A DNA stretch of 64,000 nucleotides from Cryptosporangium arvum DSM 44712 (GTDB taxonomy: Bacteria > Actinomycetota > Actinomycetes > Mycobacteriales > Cryptosporangiaceae): the NCBI RefSeq assembly GCF_000585375.1, contig NZ_KK073874.1:806001-870000 (forward strand), in the 5' to 3' direction. The notes under the pieces were generated by a model. That model searched no databases and was not told the DNA's origin. It saw nothing but the letters and a program-made list of their open reading frames with translations. The stretch's first letter is position 1; each line of letters opens with the position of its first letter. The position numbers were made by a program, and so were the translations under genes. Below, one piece after another: positions 33,632 through 43,315 of this stretch.

Positions 33632-36394
33632 ATGCTCATCCCGCCCGAGATCAGCGCGCGGCTCGACGACGTGCACGCGGTCGTGGTCCAGGGGCCGCCG
33701 GGCATCGGCCGGACGTCGCTGCTCCGGCAGGTCGCGGCGACCGCCGACGGGTCGGAGGTGCTGACCGCGGAGGGCGTGGAGACCGAGACCGGCCTCCGGT
33801 TCGCCGCGCTGCACCGGCTGCTGATGCCGTTGGCCGACCGGATCCCGTCGCTGCCGAAGCGGCCGGCGGCGACGCTCGCCCGGATGATGGCCGGTGACGC
33901 TCCGGCCGGACTACCGCTCGGCGTCGCGGTGCTCGAACTGCTCACCCGGGCGGCGCGAAGACAGCCGGTGCGCTGCTGCGTGGACGACGTCCACCTGGTC
34001 GACGACGCCTCCCGGGACGTGCTGGCGTTCGTGGCCCGCCGGATCGCGTCCGAGCCGATCACGATGCTGTTCACGATGCCCGACGACCGGCCGCCGCTGC
34101 CCGGTCTGCCGTCGGCCACGCTGCCCGGGGTCGACGCCGTGCAGTTCCTCGCCGGAACGGTCCCCGCCGACGTGGCGGCCGCGATCGGACGCGGGTGCGG
34201 TGGCAACCCCCGCGCGATCGAGGAGCTGACGCGCACGCTCTCGGCCGATCAGCGCGACGGCCGCGCCCCGCTCCCGGAGACGCTGCCGCTCTACGGCCGG
34301 GTGCGCCGCGAGTACGACGCGCGCCTGGCCCGGTTGCCGGTCGCGGCCCGCCGGCTCCTGCTGCTCGTCGCGGCCGACGAGCAGGTGGACGTCCGCACGC
34401 TCGGTCGCGCGGCCGCGGCGGCCGGGGGAGATCTGTCGGCGCTCGCGCCGGCGGAGGCCGCCGGGCTCGTCCACGAGGCCGACGGCTCGATGCGCTTCCG
34501 CTTCCCGCTGCTGCGTGGAGCGGTCTACCACGCGGCGTCCGACGACGACCGCCGCGCCGCCCACCGCCTCCTCGCCGACGTGCTCGCCGGTGAACCCGCC
34601 GGAGCCGACCTCCGAGCCGAGGCCCGTCGCCACCTCCGCCGGGCCTGGCACCTGGCCGCACTCACCCCACCTCCGCCCGACGGACCGACCGCTGCCGGCC
34701 GCACGAAGGCCGACGTCGGAAACGGCGGCGGGAGCGCGGACGGCGAGCGGGGTGCGGTCGCGGAGGAGCTGACGCGGGCGGCGGAGGTCGTTCGCGGGAA
34801 CGGCGATCACGCGGCGGCCTCCGAGGCGGTCGAACGGGCCGCGGAGCTCACCGCGAACCCGGACGACAAGGCCGAGCACCTGCTCGCGGCGGCCAGGGAC
34901 GCCTGGCTGGCGGGCCGGCCGCACCGCGCCGGTGTGCTGCTCGCCCGCCTGCGCCCCCCGCACCCGGAGGCCGCGCTACTCGGTTTCCGCGACCTGCTCC
35001 GCGGCGAGATCGCGCTGCGGACCGGCACCCCCACCGCCGCCCAGGAGTTGCTGCTCGCCGCGGCCGACCGCCTCGGCGAGCCCCACCGCACCGCCGCGAT
35101 GATCGCGCTCATCCACGCCAGCGAGGTCGACTTCGTCTCCGGCGACGAACGCCGCTACCTGCGCACCCTGCACCGGGTGATCGCGCTGCGCCGCGGCGAC
35201 GAGTCCGGCGCCGCCGAGCTGATGTTCGAGTTCTGCACCGGCATGGCCGCGACCTTCGAACGCCGGCACGCCGACGCGGTCGCCCCGCTGCGCCGCGTGC
35301 TCGAACTCAGCACCCAGCACCACGACCCGACGTTGCTGAGCTGGGCCGCCCTCACCGCGTGCATCCTCGGCCAGGAGGACACCGCCCTCGGGCTCTCGGT
35401 GCGGGCCCGCGCCTCGGCGCAGGTGCGCGGCGAGATCGCGGCCCTGCCCCGCACCTTCGAGCTCAGCACCTACGCCCAGCTCTGGTTGGGACGCCACGCC
35501 GGTGCCACGTCCACCGCGGACGAAGGCCTCGCGCTGGCCCGCTCCCTCGGCCAACCGGGCTCGGCGAGTTTCCAGCTGGCGAGCCTCGCGCTGCTCGCGG
35601 TGCCCCGGGGCGACGAGCCGACCTGCGTGGTGCGCGCCCGCGCGGCGATCGCCGAGGCCGACGACCGCGGCCCGGGGATGTCGGTGGCGATGGCCCACTG
35701 GGCGCTGGGCGCGCTCGATCTCACCGTGGGCCGCACGACCGAAGCGATGGCGAGGCTCCGCGTGCTCGTCACCGCGAGCGGACGGAGCCATCCGTTGGTG
35801 AGGATGATGGCCGCGCCGCACTTCGTCGAGGCGGCTCTGCGCTACGGCGACCGTGGGGCCGCGGCCACGGTCGGCGGCCACTTCGACGCCTGGGCGAACG
35901 CGACCGGCAGCCCGGCCCCGATGGCGCTCGCGGCCCGGTGCCGGGCGCTCGTCGCGTCCGACCCCGCGGTGGCCGAGGAGAACTACCGGGAGGCGATGCG
36001 GCTGCACCGCCTCGGCCGGCACGAGTTCGAACGGGCCCGCACCGAGCTGCTGTACGCCCACGAGCTGCGTCGACGCCGGGGTGCGCCGGCGGCGCGCGAG
36101 GTGCTGCACGACGCACTGGACACGTTCCGGCAGCTGGAGGCCGAACCGTGGGTGCGCGCGTGCCAGGGCGAGCTCCGCGCGACCGGCGAGGACGTCCGGC
36201 CCGAGCGCGCACACCGCCCCGACCTCACCCCGCAACAGCTGCGGATCGCCCGGTTCGCCGCCCAGGGAGCGACGAACCGGGAGATCGCCGCCCAGCTCTA
36301 CCTGAGCGTGCGAACCGTGGACCACCACATGCGCAACATCTTCGTCCGCCTCGGCGTCCGGTCCCGGGTCGAGTTGGTCCGCCGCCTCTCCTAG
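33632..36394 (+). CDS. LuxR-family regulator with N-terminal ATPase (LAL type)
   Basis: A 920-residue regulator. The N-terminal AAA-like part has GPPGIGRTSLL near residue 20 and VRCCVDDVHLVDD as Walker B; the Walker A lysine is an arginine here. A long alanine-rich helical repeat region follows (TPR-like), and a LuxR helix-turn-helix ends the protein (LTPQQLRIARFAAQGATNREIAAQ). Such proteins are large activators of catabolic or secondary-metabolite genes. The ATG at 33632 has no clear ribosome site; a TTG at 33605 is also open. It converges on phosphoketolase with a 4-base overlap. Target genes unknown. Confidence 0.85.
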   Translation: MLIPPEISARLDDVHAVVVQGPPGIGRTSLLRQVAATADGSEVLTAEGVETETGLRFAALHRLLMPLADRIPSLPKRPAATLARMMAGDAPAGLPLGVAVLELLTRAARRQPVRCCVDDVHLVDDASRDVLAFVARRIASEPITMLFTMPDDRPPLPGLPSATLPGVDAVQFLAGTVPADVAAAIGRGCGGNPRAIEELTRTLSADQRDGRAPLPETLPLYGRVRREYDARLARLPVAARRLLLLVAADEQVDVRTLGRAAAAAGGDLSALAPAEAAGLVHEADGSMRFRFPLLRGAVYHAASDDDRRAAHRLLADVLAGEPAGADLRAEARRHLRRAWHLAALTPPPPDGPTAAGRTKADVGNGGGSADGERGAVAEELTRAAEVVRGNGDHAAASEAVERAAELTANPDDKAEHLLAAARDAWLAGRPHRAGVLLARLRPPHPEAALLGFRDLLRGEIALRTGTPTAAQELLLAAADRLGEPHRTAAMIALIHASEVDFVSGDERRYLRTLHRVIALRRGDESGAAELMFEFCTGMAATFERRHADAVAPLRRVLELSTQHHDPTLLSWAALTACILGQEDTALGLSVRARASAQVRGEIAALPRTFELSTYAQLWLGRHAGATSTADEGLALARSLGQPGSASFQLASLALLAVPRGDEPTCVVRARAAIAEADDRGPGMSVAMAHWALGALDLTVGRTTEAMARLRVLVTASGRSHPLVRMMAAPHFVEAALRYGDRGAAATVGGHFDAWANATGSPAPMALAARCRALVASDPAVAEENYREAMRLHRLGRHEFERARTELLYAHELRRRRGAPAAREVLHDALDTFRQLEAEPWVRACQGELRATGEDVRPERAHRPDLTPQQLRIARFAAQGATNREIAAQLYLSVRTVDHHMRNIFVRLGVRSRVELVRRLS

Positions 36395-38811
36395 TAAGGC
36401 GCGGTGCCCCGGGCGGGGAGTACCCAGTCGGCCACCTCGGGCATGTCCTCCAGGTGTTCGACCACGTACTGCTCGTGCTTGGCCAGCTGCGCCTCGCACC
36501 AGGCCTTGAGCTCCGACGCGCCCGGCGGCGTGCGTCGCGCGTTGTTCAGCGCGTCGATCACCAGGTGGTAGCGCGACGCCTTGTTCTTCACGGTCATGTC
36601 GAACGGCGTCGTCGTGGTGCCTTCCTCGATGAACCCGCGGACGTGGAACCGGTCGGCGTCCGGGCGTCCGTGCACGACCTGGTGGATCGCTCCCGGGAAC
36701 CCGTGGAACGCGAAGACGACGTCCACGTGGTCGGTGAACAACTCGCGGAAGAGCATCGGCTCCATGCCGTGCGGGTGGTCCTTGGGCCGCTGGAGCGCCA
36801 TCAGGTCGACGACGTTCACGACCCGGGTGCGGAAGTGAGGCAGCCGCTCGGTGAGGATCTGGGCCGCCGCGACGGTCTCCATCGTCACGACGTCACCGGC
36901 GCAGGCCAGCACGATGTCGGGGTCGCTGGTGCCGTCGTCGTTGCCGGCCCACTCCCAGATCCCGGCACCGCGCGCGCAGTGCTCGATCGCCTCGTCGATC
37001 GTCAGATACTGCAGTTGCGGTTGCTTGTCGATGACGATCAAGTTGGTGTAGGACCGCGAGCGGAAGCAGTGGTCGGCCACCGAGAGCAGGCAGTTCGCGT
37101 CCGGCGGCAGGTAGATCCGCGACACCGTTCCGCGCTGGGTGAGCACGGTCTGGATCAGGCCGGGGCCCTGGTGGGAGAACCCGTTGTGGTCGTTGCGCCA
37201 GGCCGTCGAGGTGAGCAGGATGTTCAGGCTCGGCACCTTCGCCCGCCACGACAGGTGGCTGGCTTCCTCCAGCCACTTGCTGTGCTGGACGGTCTGCGAG
37301 GCGCTGACCATCGCGAACGCCTCGTAGGTGCCGAACAGGCCGTGGCGGCCGGTGAGCGTGTAGCCCTCCAGCCAGCCGTGGCAGTTGTGCTCGCTCAATA
37401 CCTCCATCACCCGGCCCTGATGGCTCAGCGAGATGTCGCTGTCGTAGACCTTTTCGGCCCAGGCCCGGTCGGACACCTCGAACACCGCACCCAGGCGGTT
37501 GCTGTTCGTCTCGTCGGGGGAGAACAGCCGGAAGCGGTCGGGGTTGCGGGCGTAGATGTCACGCATCAGCTCGCCGAGCTTGCGTGTCGACTCCGCCCGC
37601 GTACCGGCCGGCGCCTCGACGTCGATCGCGTAGTCGCGGAAGTCGGGCAGGTCGAGGTCCCGGGTGAGCAGCCCGCCGTTGGCATGGGGCGTGGCCGACA
37701 TCCGCAGGTCACCGGCCGGGTTCGCGGCCAGCACGTCAGCGTTCGGCGTCCCGTTCTCGTCGAACAGCTCGTCCGGACGGTACGAGCGCATCCACCGCTC
37801 GAGCTGAGCCAGGTGCTCGGGGTTGTCCTTGACGCCGGAGAGCGGAACCTGGTGCGCGCGGAACGTGCCGGCCACCTGTGTGCCGTCGACCACCTCCGGG
37901 CCGGTCCAGCCCTTCGGCGTCCGCAACACGATCATCGGCCACCGCGGGCGGGAGCCGTCCCAGCCGCCGTCGCGGGCCGACTCCTGGATCCGCCGGATCG
38001 CCGCCCACGCCGTGGCCAGCGCCGCGGCGAAGCCGTGGTGCATCCCCGGCAGGTCGGAGCCTTCGACCTCGATCACGTCGTAGCCGTGGCCGGAGAACAG
38101 CTCACGCACCTCGGCCGGGTCCTTGCGGGCGAGCACCGTCGGACCGGAGATCTTCGCGCCGTTGAGGTGCAGCACCGGCAGGACCGCGCCGTCGCGTGCG
38201 GGGTTGAGGAACGAGATGCCCTTCCAGGCGCCCTCCAGCGGGCCGGTCTCGGCCTCGCCGTCACCGACGACCGCGAGCGCGAGCAGGTCCGGGTTGTCCA
38301 TGACCGCGCCGAACGCGTGCACCAGGACGTAACCGAGCTCGCCGCCCTCGTGGATCGACCCCGGCGTGGTGACCGAGACGTGGCTCGGGATACCACCCGG
38401 TGCCGAGAACTGGCGGAACAGCCGGTGCAGACCGCTCCCGTCGCGGCCGACGCGCGGATAGACCTCGCTGTAGGTGCCCTCCAGCCAGCCGGCCGCCACC
38501 AGCGCGGGGCCACCGTGACCGGGACCGGCCAGGTAGAGCGCCTGCTGACCGGTGATCCGGATCAGGCGCGACAGATGGGCGTAGAGGAACGACAGACCGG
38601 GGCTGGTACCCCAGTGCCCGAGCAGCCGGGGCTTGATGTGCTCCGGCCGCAGCGGCTCCCGCAGCAGGGCGTTGTCCTGCAGGTAGATCTGTCCGACGGT
38701 CAGATAGTTGTTCGCCCTCCACCACGCGTCGACGCGAGCCAGGTCCGTGTCGTCGAGTTGCCGGACGCGTTCGGCGAGATCGATGGCGGTGGTATCGGTG
38801 CCGAGACTCAT
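36391..38811 (-). CDS. xfp: Xylulose-5-phosphate/fructose-6-phosphate phosphoketolase
   Basis: An 806-residue thiamine-diphosphate enzyme that splits xylulose 5-phosphate or fructose 6-phosphate to acetyl phosphate and a smaller sugar phosphate. GHWGTSPGLSF and GPGHGGPA near the N-terminus, the cofactor motif VVGDGEAETGPLEG, and SHQGRVMEVLSEHNCHGWLEGY are phosphoketolase signatures, and the length is normal. The start has no evident ribosome site and may be leaderless. It diverges from cydAB; a DosR-like box lies midway, which suggests both are induced when respiration is limited. Acetyl phosphate would provide ATP under low oxygen. Confidence 0.93.
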   Translation of the reverse strand: MSLGTDTTAIDLAERVRQLDDTDLARVDAWWRANNYLTVGQIYLQDNALLREPLRPEHIKPRLLGHWGTSPGLSFLYAHLSRLIRITGQQALYLAGPGHGGPALVAAGWLEGTYSEVYPRVGRDGSGLHRLFRQFSAPGGIPSHVSVTTPGSIHEGGELGYVLVHAFGAVMDNPDLLALAVVGDGEAETGPLEGAWKGISFLNPARDGAVLPVLHLNGAKISGPTVLARKDPAEVRELFSGHGYDVIEVEGSDLPGMHHGFAAALATAWAAIRRIQESARDGGWDGSRPRWPMIVLRTPKGWTGPEVVDGTQVAGTFRAHQVPLSGVKDNPEHLAQLERWMRSYRPDELFDENGTPNADVLAANPAGDLRMSATPHANGGLLTRDLDLPDFRDYAIDVEAPAGTRAESTRKLGELMRDIYARNPDRFRLFSPDETNSNRLGAVFEVSDRAWAEKVYDSDISLSHQGRVMEVLSEHNCHGWLEGYTLTGRHGLFGTYEAFAMVSASQTVQHSKWLEEASHLSWRAKVPSLNILLTSTAWRNDHNGFSHQGPGLIQTVLTQRGTVSRIYLPPDANCLLSVADHCFRSRSYTNLIVIDKQPQLQYLTIDEAIEHCARGAGIWEWAGNDDGTSDPDIVLACAGDVVTMETVAAAQILTERLPHFRTRVVNVVDLMALQRPKDHPHGMEPMLFRELFTDHVDVVFAFHGFPGAIHQVVHGRPDADRFHVRGFIEEGTTTTPFDMTVKNKASRYHLVIDALNNARRTPPGASELKAWCEAQLAKHEQYVVEHLEDMPEVADWVLPARGTAPY

Positions 38812-38846
38812 GACTTGAGGGTTTCGCAGGTGCGGGTCGATAAACA

Positions 38847-38864
38847 GAGGACTTTGGTCCCTGA
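38847..38864. promoter_or_regulatory. DosR/DevR-like box between xfp and cydA
   Basis: AGGACTTTGGTCCC (38849-38862) differs from the mycobacterial DosR core GGGACTWWAGTCCC at two positions. It is centred about 44 bases from both the xfp and the cydA start codons. A DosR-like regulator is encoded at 43316. Confidence 0.6.
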
Positions 38865-38898
38865 CCTCTTCCCGCCACCCGGTGTTCAGCTGTGAACC

Positions 38899-40272
38899 AT
38901 GGATCAGCTCGACATCGCGCGGTGGCAGTTCGGCATCACCACCGTGTACCACTTCATCTTCGTGCCGATCACGATCGGCCTGTCGGTGCTGGTCGCGATC
39001 CTGGAGACCGCGTACGTCCGCACCGGTAAGGAGCACTACAAGCGGGCGACGAAGTTCTGGGGAAAGCTCTTCCTGATCAACTTCGCGCTCGGGGTGGCCA
39101 CCGGCATCGTCCAGGAGTTCCAGTTCGGGATGGCCTGGAGCGACTACTCCCGCTACGTCGGTGACATCTTCGGCGCGCCGCTGGCCATCGAGGGTCTGCT
39201 CGCGTTCTTCCTCGAGTCGACGTTCCTCGGGCTCTGGATCTTCGGCTGGGACAAGCTGCCGAAGGCGATCCACGCGGCCTGCATGTGGGCGGCCTCGATC
39301 GGCACCGTGCTCTCCGCGTACTTCATCCTGGCCGCGAACTCGTGGATGCAGCACCCGGTGGGGTACCGGATCAACGCCGAGACCGGGCGGGCGGAACTCG
39401 TCGACTTCCCGGCCGTGCTCACGAACTCCACGACGCTCGTCACGTTCCCGCACGTGGTGCTGGCCGCGTTCATGACCGGGGCGGCGTTGATGATCGGCGT
39501 CGCGGCCTGGCACCTGGCCCGCGGGCGTCACGCCGACGTCATGCGTCCGTCGCTGAAGCTGGGGGCGTGGTTCCTGCTGGTGGCGTCGATAGGCGTCGTG
39601 ATCAGCGGGGACGCGCAGGCCAAGATCATGACCGAGCAGCAGCCGATGAAGATGGCCGCGGCCGAGGCGCTGTACGACACGGTGGCGCCGGCGTCGTTCT
39701 CGGTGTTCACGATCGGCTCGCTGGACGGCAGGGACGAGGTGTTCAGCATCCGCGTGCCGCGGTTGCTGTCCTATCTGGCCACCGGCCGCTGGGACGGTGA
39801 GGTCGAGGGGATCAACGACGTCCAGCGTGACTCCGAGGCCGCCTACGGCCCGGGCGACTACCGGCCCGTCGTTCCGGTCACCTACTGGTCGTTCCGCCTG
39901 ATGATCGGGTTCGGCCTCCTGGCCCTGGCCGTGTCCGCGGCCCTGTTGGTCTTCCTCCGCAGGCCCCGGCCCTGGCTCTGGAAGGTCGCGGTGTGGGCGA
40001 TCCCGCTGCCGATCCTCGCGAACTCGTTCGGGTGGATCTTCACCGAGATGGGCCGTCAGCCGTGGGTCGTGCACGGGCTGCTGCGCACCGCCGACGGTGT
40101 CTCGCCGAACGTCCCCGCGGCCACGATCGCGACGTCGCTCACCGTCTTCACGCTGCTCTACGGCGCGCTCGCCGTGGTGGAGTTCGGGCTGATGGCGAAG
40201 TACGCGAAGGCCGGGCCCGACGAAGCCGCCGCCCCTGACGACGCCGAGCGCCCCGTCGCGTTCGCCTACTGA
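38899..40272 (+). CDS. cydA: Cytochrome bd oxidase subunit I
   Basis: A 457-residue membrane subunit. The heme b595 ligand histidine is in VYHFIFVPITIG near residue 18, the heme b558 histidine in TFPHVVLAAFMTG near 193, and GRQPWVVHGLLRT is the conserved block after the Q loop. The Q loop is short, as in most Gram-positive CydA. The enzyme oxidises quinol and reduces oxygen with high affinity at the membrane. It begins the cydAB operon. Confidence 0.95.
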   Translation: MDQLDIARWQFGITTVYHFIFVPITIGLSVLVAILETAYVRTGKEHYKRATKFWGKLFLINFALGVATGIVQEFQFGMAWSDYSRYVGDIFGAPLAIEGLLAFFLESTFLGLWIFGWDKLPKAIHAACMWAASIGTVLSAYFILAANSWMQHPVGYRINAETGRAELVDFPAVLTNSTTLVTFPHVVLAAFMTGAALMIGVAAWHLARGRHADVMRPSLKLGAWFLLVASIGVVISGDAQAKIMTEQQPMKMAAAEALYDTVAPASFSVFTIGSLDGRDEVFSIRVPRLLSYLATGRWDGEVEGINDVQRDSEAAYGPGDYRPVVPVTYWSFRLMIGFGLLALAVSAALLVFLRRPRPWLWKVAVWAIPLPILANSFGWIFTEMGRQPWVVHGLLRTADGVSPNVPAATIATSLTVFTLLYGALAVVEFGLMAKYAKAGPDEAAAPDDAERPVAFAY

Positions 40273-40283
40273 GGACGTTTCCC

Positions 40284-41282
<999 letters not shown>

Positions 41283-41291
41283 ATTACATCC

Positions 41292-41930
41292 ATGGAATTC
41301 GAACCCTCCGAGCCGGGGCCCCGTTCTCTTTCCGTGGACTTGTCGGAGAGAACGCTACGGCTGGAGAACGTCAGGGACGGTGTCTCGTTCGAGGTCCGGC
41401 CACGGCGGGTCACCGCGCTGTTCGGCTCCGACGACGCGTCGAACCTGCTGACCGTCGCACTCGGTCTGGTGCGGCCCGAGCAGGGGCGGGTCACGGTCGA
41501 CGGCGTCGATCTGGACGATCTCGACCCTTCGGCCTGGTGGTCCGAGGTCGCCTGGGTGCCGCGGCGGCCGGCGCTGGTCGCCGGTTCGATCGCGGAGAAC
41601 ATTCGGATGGGGTGGTCGGCGACCGACGCCGAGGTCGCGGACGCGGCGCGTGCGGCCGGTCTCGACGGGACGCTCGACGCGGTGGTCGGCGAGGACACCC
41701 GGGCCGACGACCGGCGTCAAAGGATCGGGCTCGCGCGGGTGTTCCTGCGTAACTCCGCCGTCGTGCTGCTCGACGAGCCGACGGCGATGCTCGACGCCGA
41801 CGGCGAGGAAGCGCTCGCGGTGCTGCGCCGGCTGGTGGCCGGGCGGACCGTGCTGCTGGCCGTGCACCGGCCCGCCCTGCTGGCCATCGCCGACGTCGTC
41901 ATCGCGGTGCCCGCGCTCGTGCCGGCCTAG
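41292..41930 (+). CDS. CydD-like ABC ATPase domain, stand-alone and degenerate
   Basis: A 212-residue protein that matches only the nucleotide-binding half of CydD/CydC exporters (VDGVDLDDLDPSAWWSEVAWVP, AGSIAENIRMG). The membrane domain is missing. Walker A is changed to FGSDDASNLL, without the lysine or serine, and the LSGGQ signature has become TRADDRRQR; Walker B (VVLLDEPTAMLD) and the switch histidine (LLAVHRPALL) remain. It lies 9 bases after cydB, where cydDC normally stand. It is probably unable to hydrolyse ATP by itself; it is either a relic or a regulatory partner of an unseen protein. Confidence 0.8.
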   Translation: MEFEPSEPGPRSLSVDLSERTLRLENVRDGVSFEVRPRRVTALFGSDDASNLLTVALGLVRPEQGRVTVDGVDLDDLDPSAWWSEVAWVPRRPALVAGSIAENIRMGWSATDAEVADAARAAGLDGTLDAVVGEDTRADDRRQRIGLARVFLRNSAVVLLDEPTAMLDADGEEALAVLRRLVAGRTVLLAVHRPALLAIADVVIAVPALVPA

Positions 41931-41949
41931 GGTCTGTTCCGAACGGGGC

Positions 41950-42561
41950 CTAGTGCAGCCGGTCGCGCCACTGACGTTCGAACAGCAGCCACTCGCGGGT
42001 CCAATCGGCGTCGCGCCGCTCGTCCAGGCGGCCACGGCCCCACTGGTAGAGGCCCCAGATCATCAAACCGAACATGCTGACGCAGCCGAGCACCGTCGCT
42101 CCGGCCCGGAACCGCAGGTCGGCGGGTTCGACCGGGGGCCGCACCGGCGCGTAGTCCGCGTCCATCCACACCTCGACCGACGCGCCGCCGAGCGCACCGG
42201 CCGGTGCCCCGAACACGTTGCCGGTCCGCATCGTGCCGTCGGGGAGCGTCCAGGTGGCCGGCACGCCGGGCCCCCGCGCGGGCGGCACCGAGCCGACCGG
42301 GGTGCGTCCGCCCGGGGTCTCGGAGAGCAGCACGACCGGCACCTGACGCAGGTGCGACCGCACGGCGGTGGCCTCGTCCAGGCCCCGGTGGTAGGTGCCG
42401 AGGACGACCAGGAACGAGATCACCGACACCGCGAGGACGGCCAGCGACGAGAGGATTCTGAGCGTGCGCTCCAGCCGATCGACCCGGCGCCGCAGCGGGC
42501 TCCTGGTCAGCCCGAGCGACCGCACCGCACGGCGGCCGAGCGTGTACTTCGGCTGGCGCAT
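41950..42561 (-). CDS. Rv1733c-like membrane protein
   Basis: A 203-residue protein with two membrane helices (near 45-65 and 160-180) flanking an extracytoplasmic part. The order hydrophobic segment, HLRQVPVVLLS, VPATWTLPDGTMRTGNVFG, VEVWMDADYAPVRPP, second segment matches the mycobacterial Rv1733c family, whose founder belongs to the dormancy (DosR) regulon. AAGGAG eight bases before the ATG sets the start. A GGGACC half site lies 64-69 bases upstream. Function unknown; it stands between cydAB and the DosR-like gene. Confidence 0.75.
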   Translation of the reverse strand: MRQPKYTLGRRAVRSLGLTRSPLRRRVDRLERTLRILSSLAVLAVSVISFLVVLGTYHRGLDEATAVRSHLRQVPVVLLSETPGGRTPVGSVPPARGPGVPATWTLPDGTMRTGNVFGAPAGALGGASVEVWMDADYAPVRPPVEPADLRFRAGATVLGCVSMFGLMIWGLYQWGRGRLDERRDADWTREWLLFERQWRDRLH

Positions 42562-42630
42562 CGATGGTTCTCCTTGCCGGTGTCCGGACCCTCCGTCAGC
42601 TAGACGACGCGAGCGTGGGGTCCCGTTCAT

Positions 42631-43261
42631 TCAGGCGTCGAACGGCACCGTCCAGTGCAGACGCGCGACGTTCGTCAGCGCCTCGCCGCGCAGTCCGCTG
42701 GGCCGGTCGACCGGTCGGCCGGACCCCACCGCCAGCGCGGCCTGCCCGGCGAACGCCTGCACCATCCGGACGCCGGCGTCCCCGAACGGCTTCCCGCCGG
42801 GCCCGCGAACCACCGCGATCAGGCCGAGCAGGTGCCCACCGGCCACCGGCGGCACGAGTACCGCCGGACCGTCGAACGGGTTCGGAGTCTCCTCGGGGGA
42901 GAGGGGGCGGCTCCCGGCGGCCAGCGGGTACCGCGCGCGCTGGGTGTGTCGAGCGCGGCGGCGATCGTCTCGTCGAGCCGGTAACGGTGGCCGGTGACCG
43001 GCTCCATCAGCCCGGAGCCTTGGCCGCTCTCGCGGGAGCAGGAGCAGCGCGGAGTCCGCGTGCGCGATCTCGGTGGCCTCGGCCGTGATCAGCGCGGCCG
43101 TCCCGGTCGTGTCCGCACCCCGCAGCAGCGCGGCCGTGACGTCGGTGGACGCGGTGAGCCACTGCTCGGGCCGGTGGGTGGTGGGGCGGGCTCAGGTCGC
43201 TGGCGATCGACACCACGGCGTCGAGCAGCCGGTGCAGCCGTCCGAGTGGAACGTCGGCCAC
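42631..43261 (-). pseudogene. Decayed DosS/DevS-like sensor kinase
   Basis: Minus-strand pieces in different frames line up with a GAF histidine kinase of DosS type. From the 5' end: GRLHRLLDAVVSIASDL (from 43261), then in another frame PEQWLTASTDVTAALLRGA with a following helix ending LLLLPRE (about 43200-43030), then MEPVTGHRYRLDETIAAAL (about 43010-42930), then VPPVAGGHLLGLIAVV and MVQAFAGQAALAVG (about 42860-42720), and finally GEALTNVARL, which looks like a kinase N box, before a stop at 42631. The first GAF domain, the phosphoacceptor helix and most of the ATPase are gone. At least three frame changes and two deletions are needed. Confidence 0.7.
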
Positions 43262-43263
43262 GA

Positions 43264-43282
43264 TTCGGGACTTTAGCCCGTG
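43264..43282. promoter_or_regulatory. DosR/DevR-like box
   Basis: TTCGGGACTTTAGCCCGTG matches the DosR consensus (TTSGGGACTWWAGTCCC) at all but one core position. It lies 33 bases before the DosR-like gene and right at the start of the decayed kinase gene, which would have been the divergent target. Confidence 0.7.
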
Positions 43283-43315
43283 TCGGGAACGCGCCGAACG
43301 TCCTAGCGTGAAGGG

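Noticed and set aside
41950-42561. Rv1733c-like gene as part of the decayed kinase
   Set aside because: It has its own ribosome site, a full-length open frame and two membrane helices, and ends 69 bases before the kinase remains.
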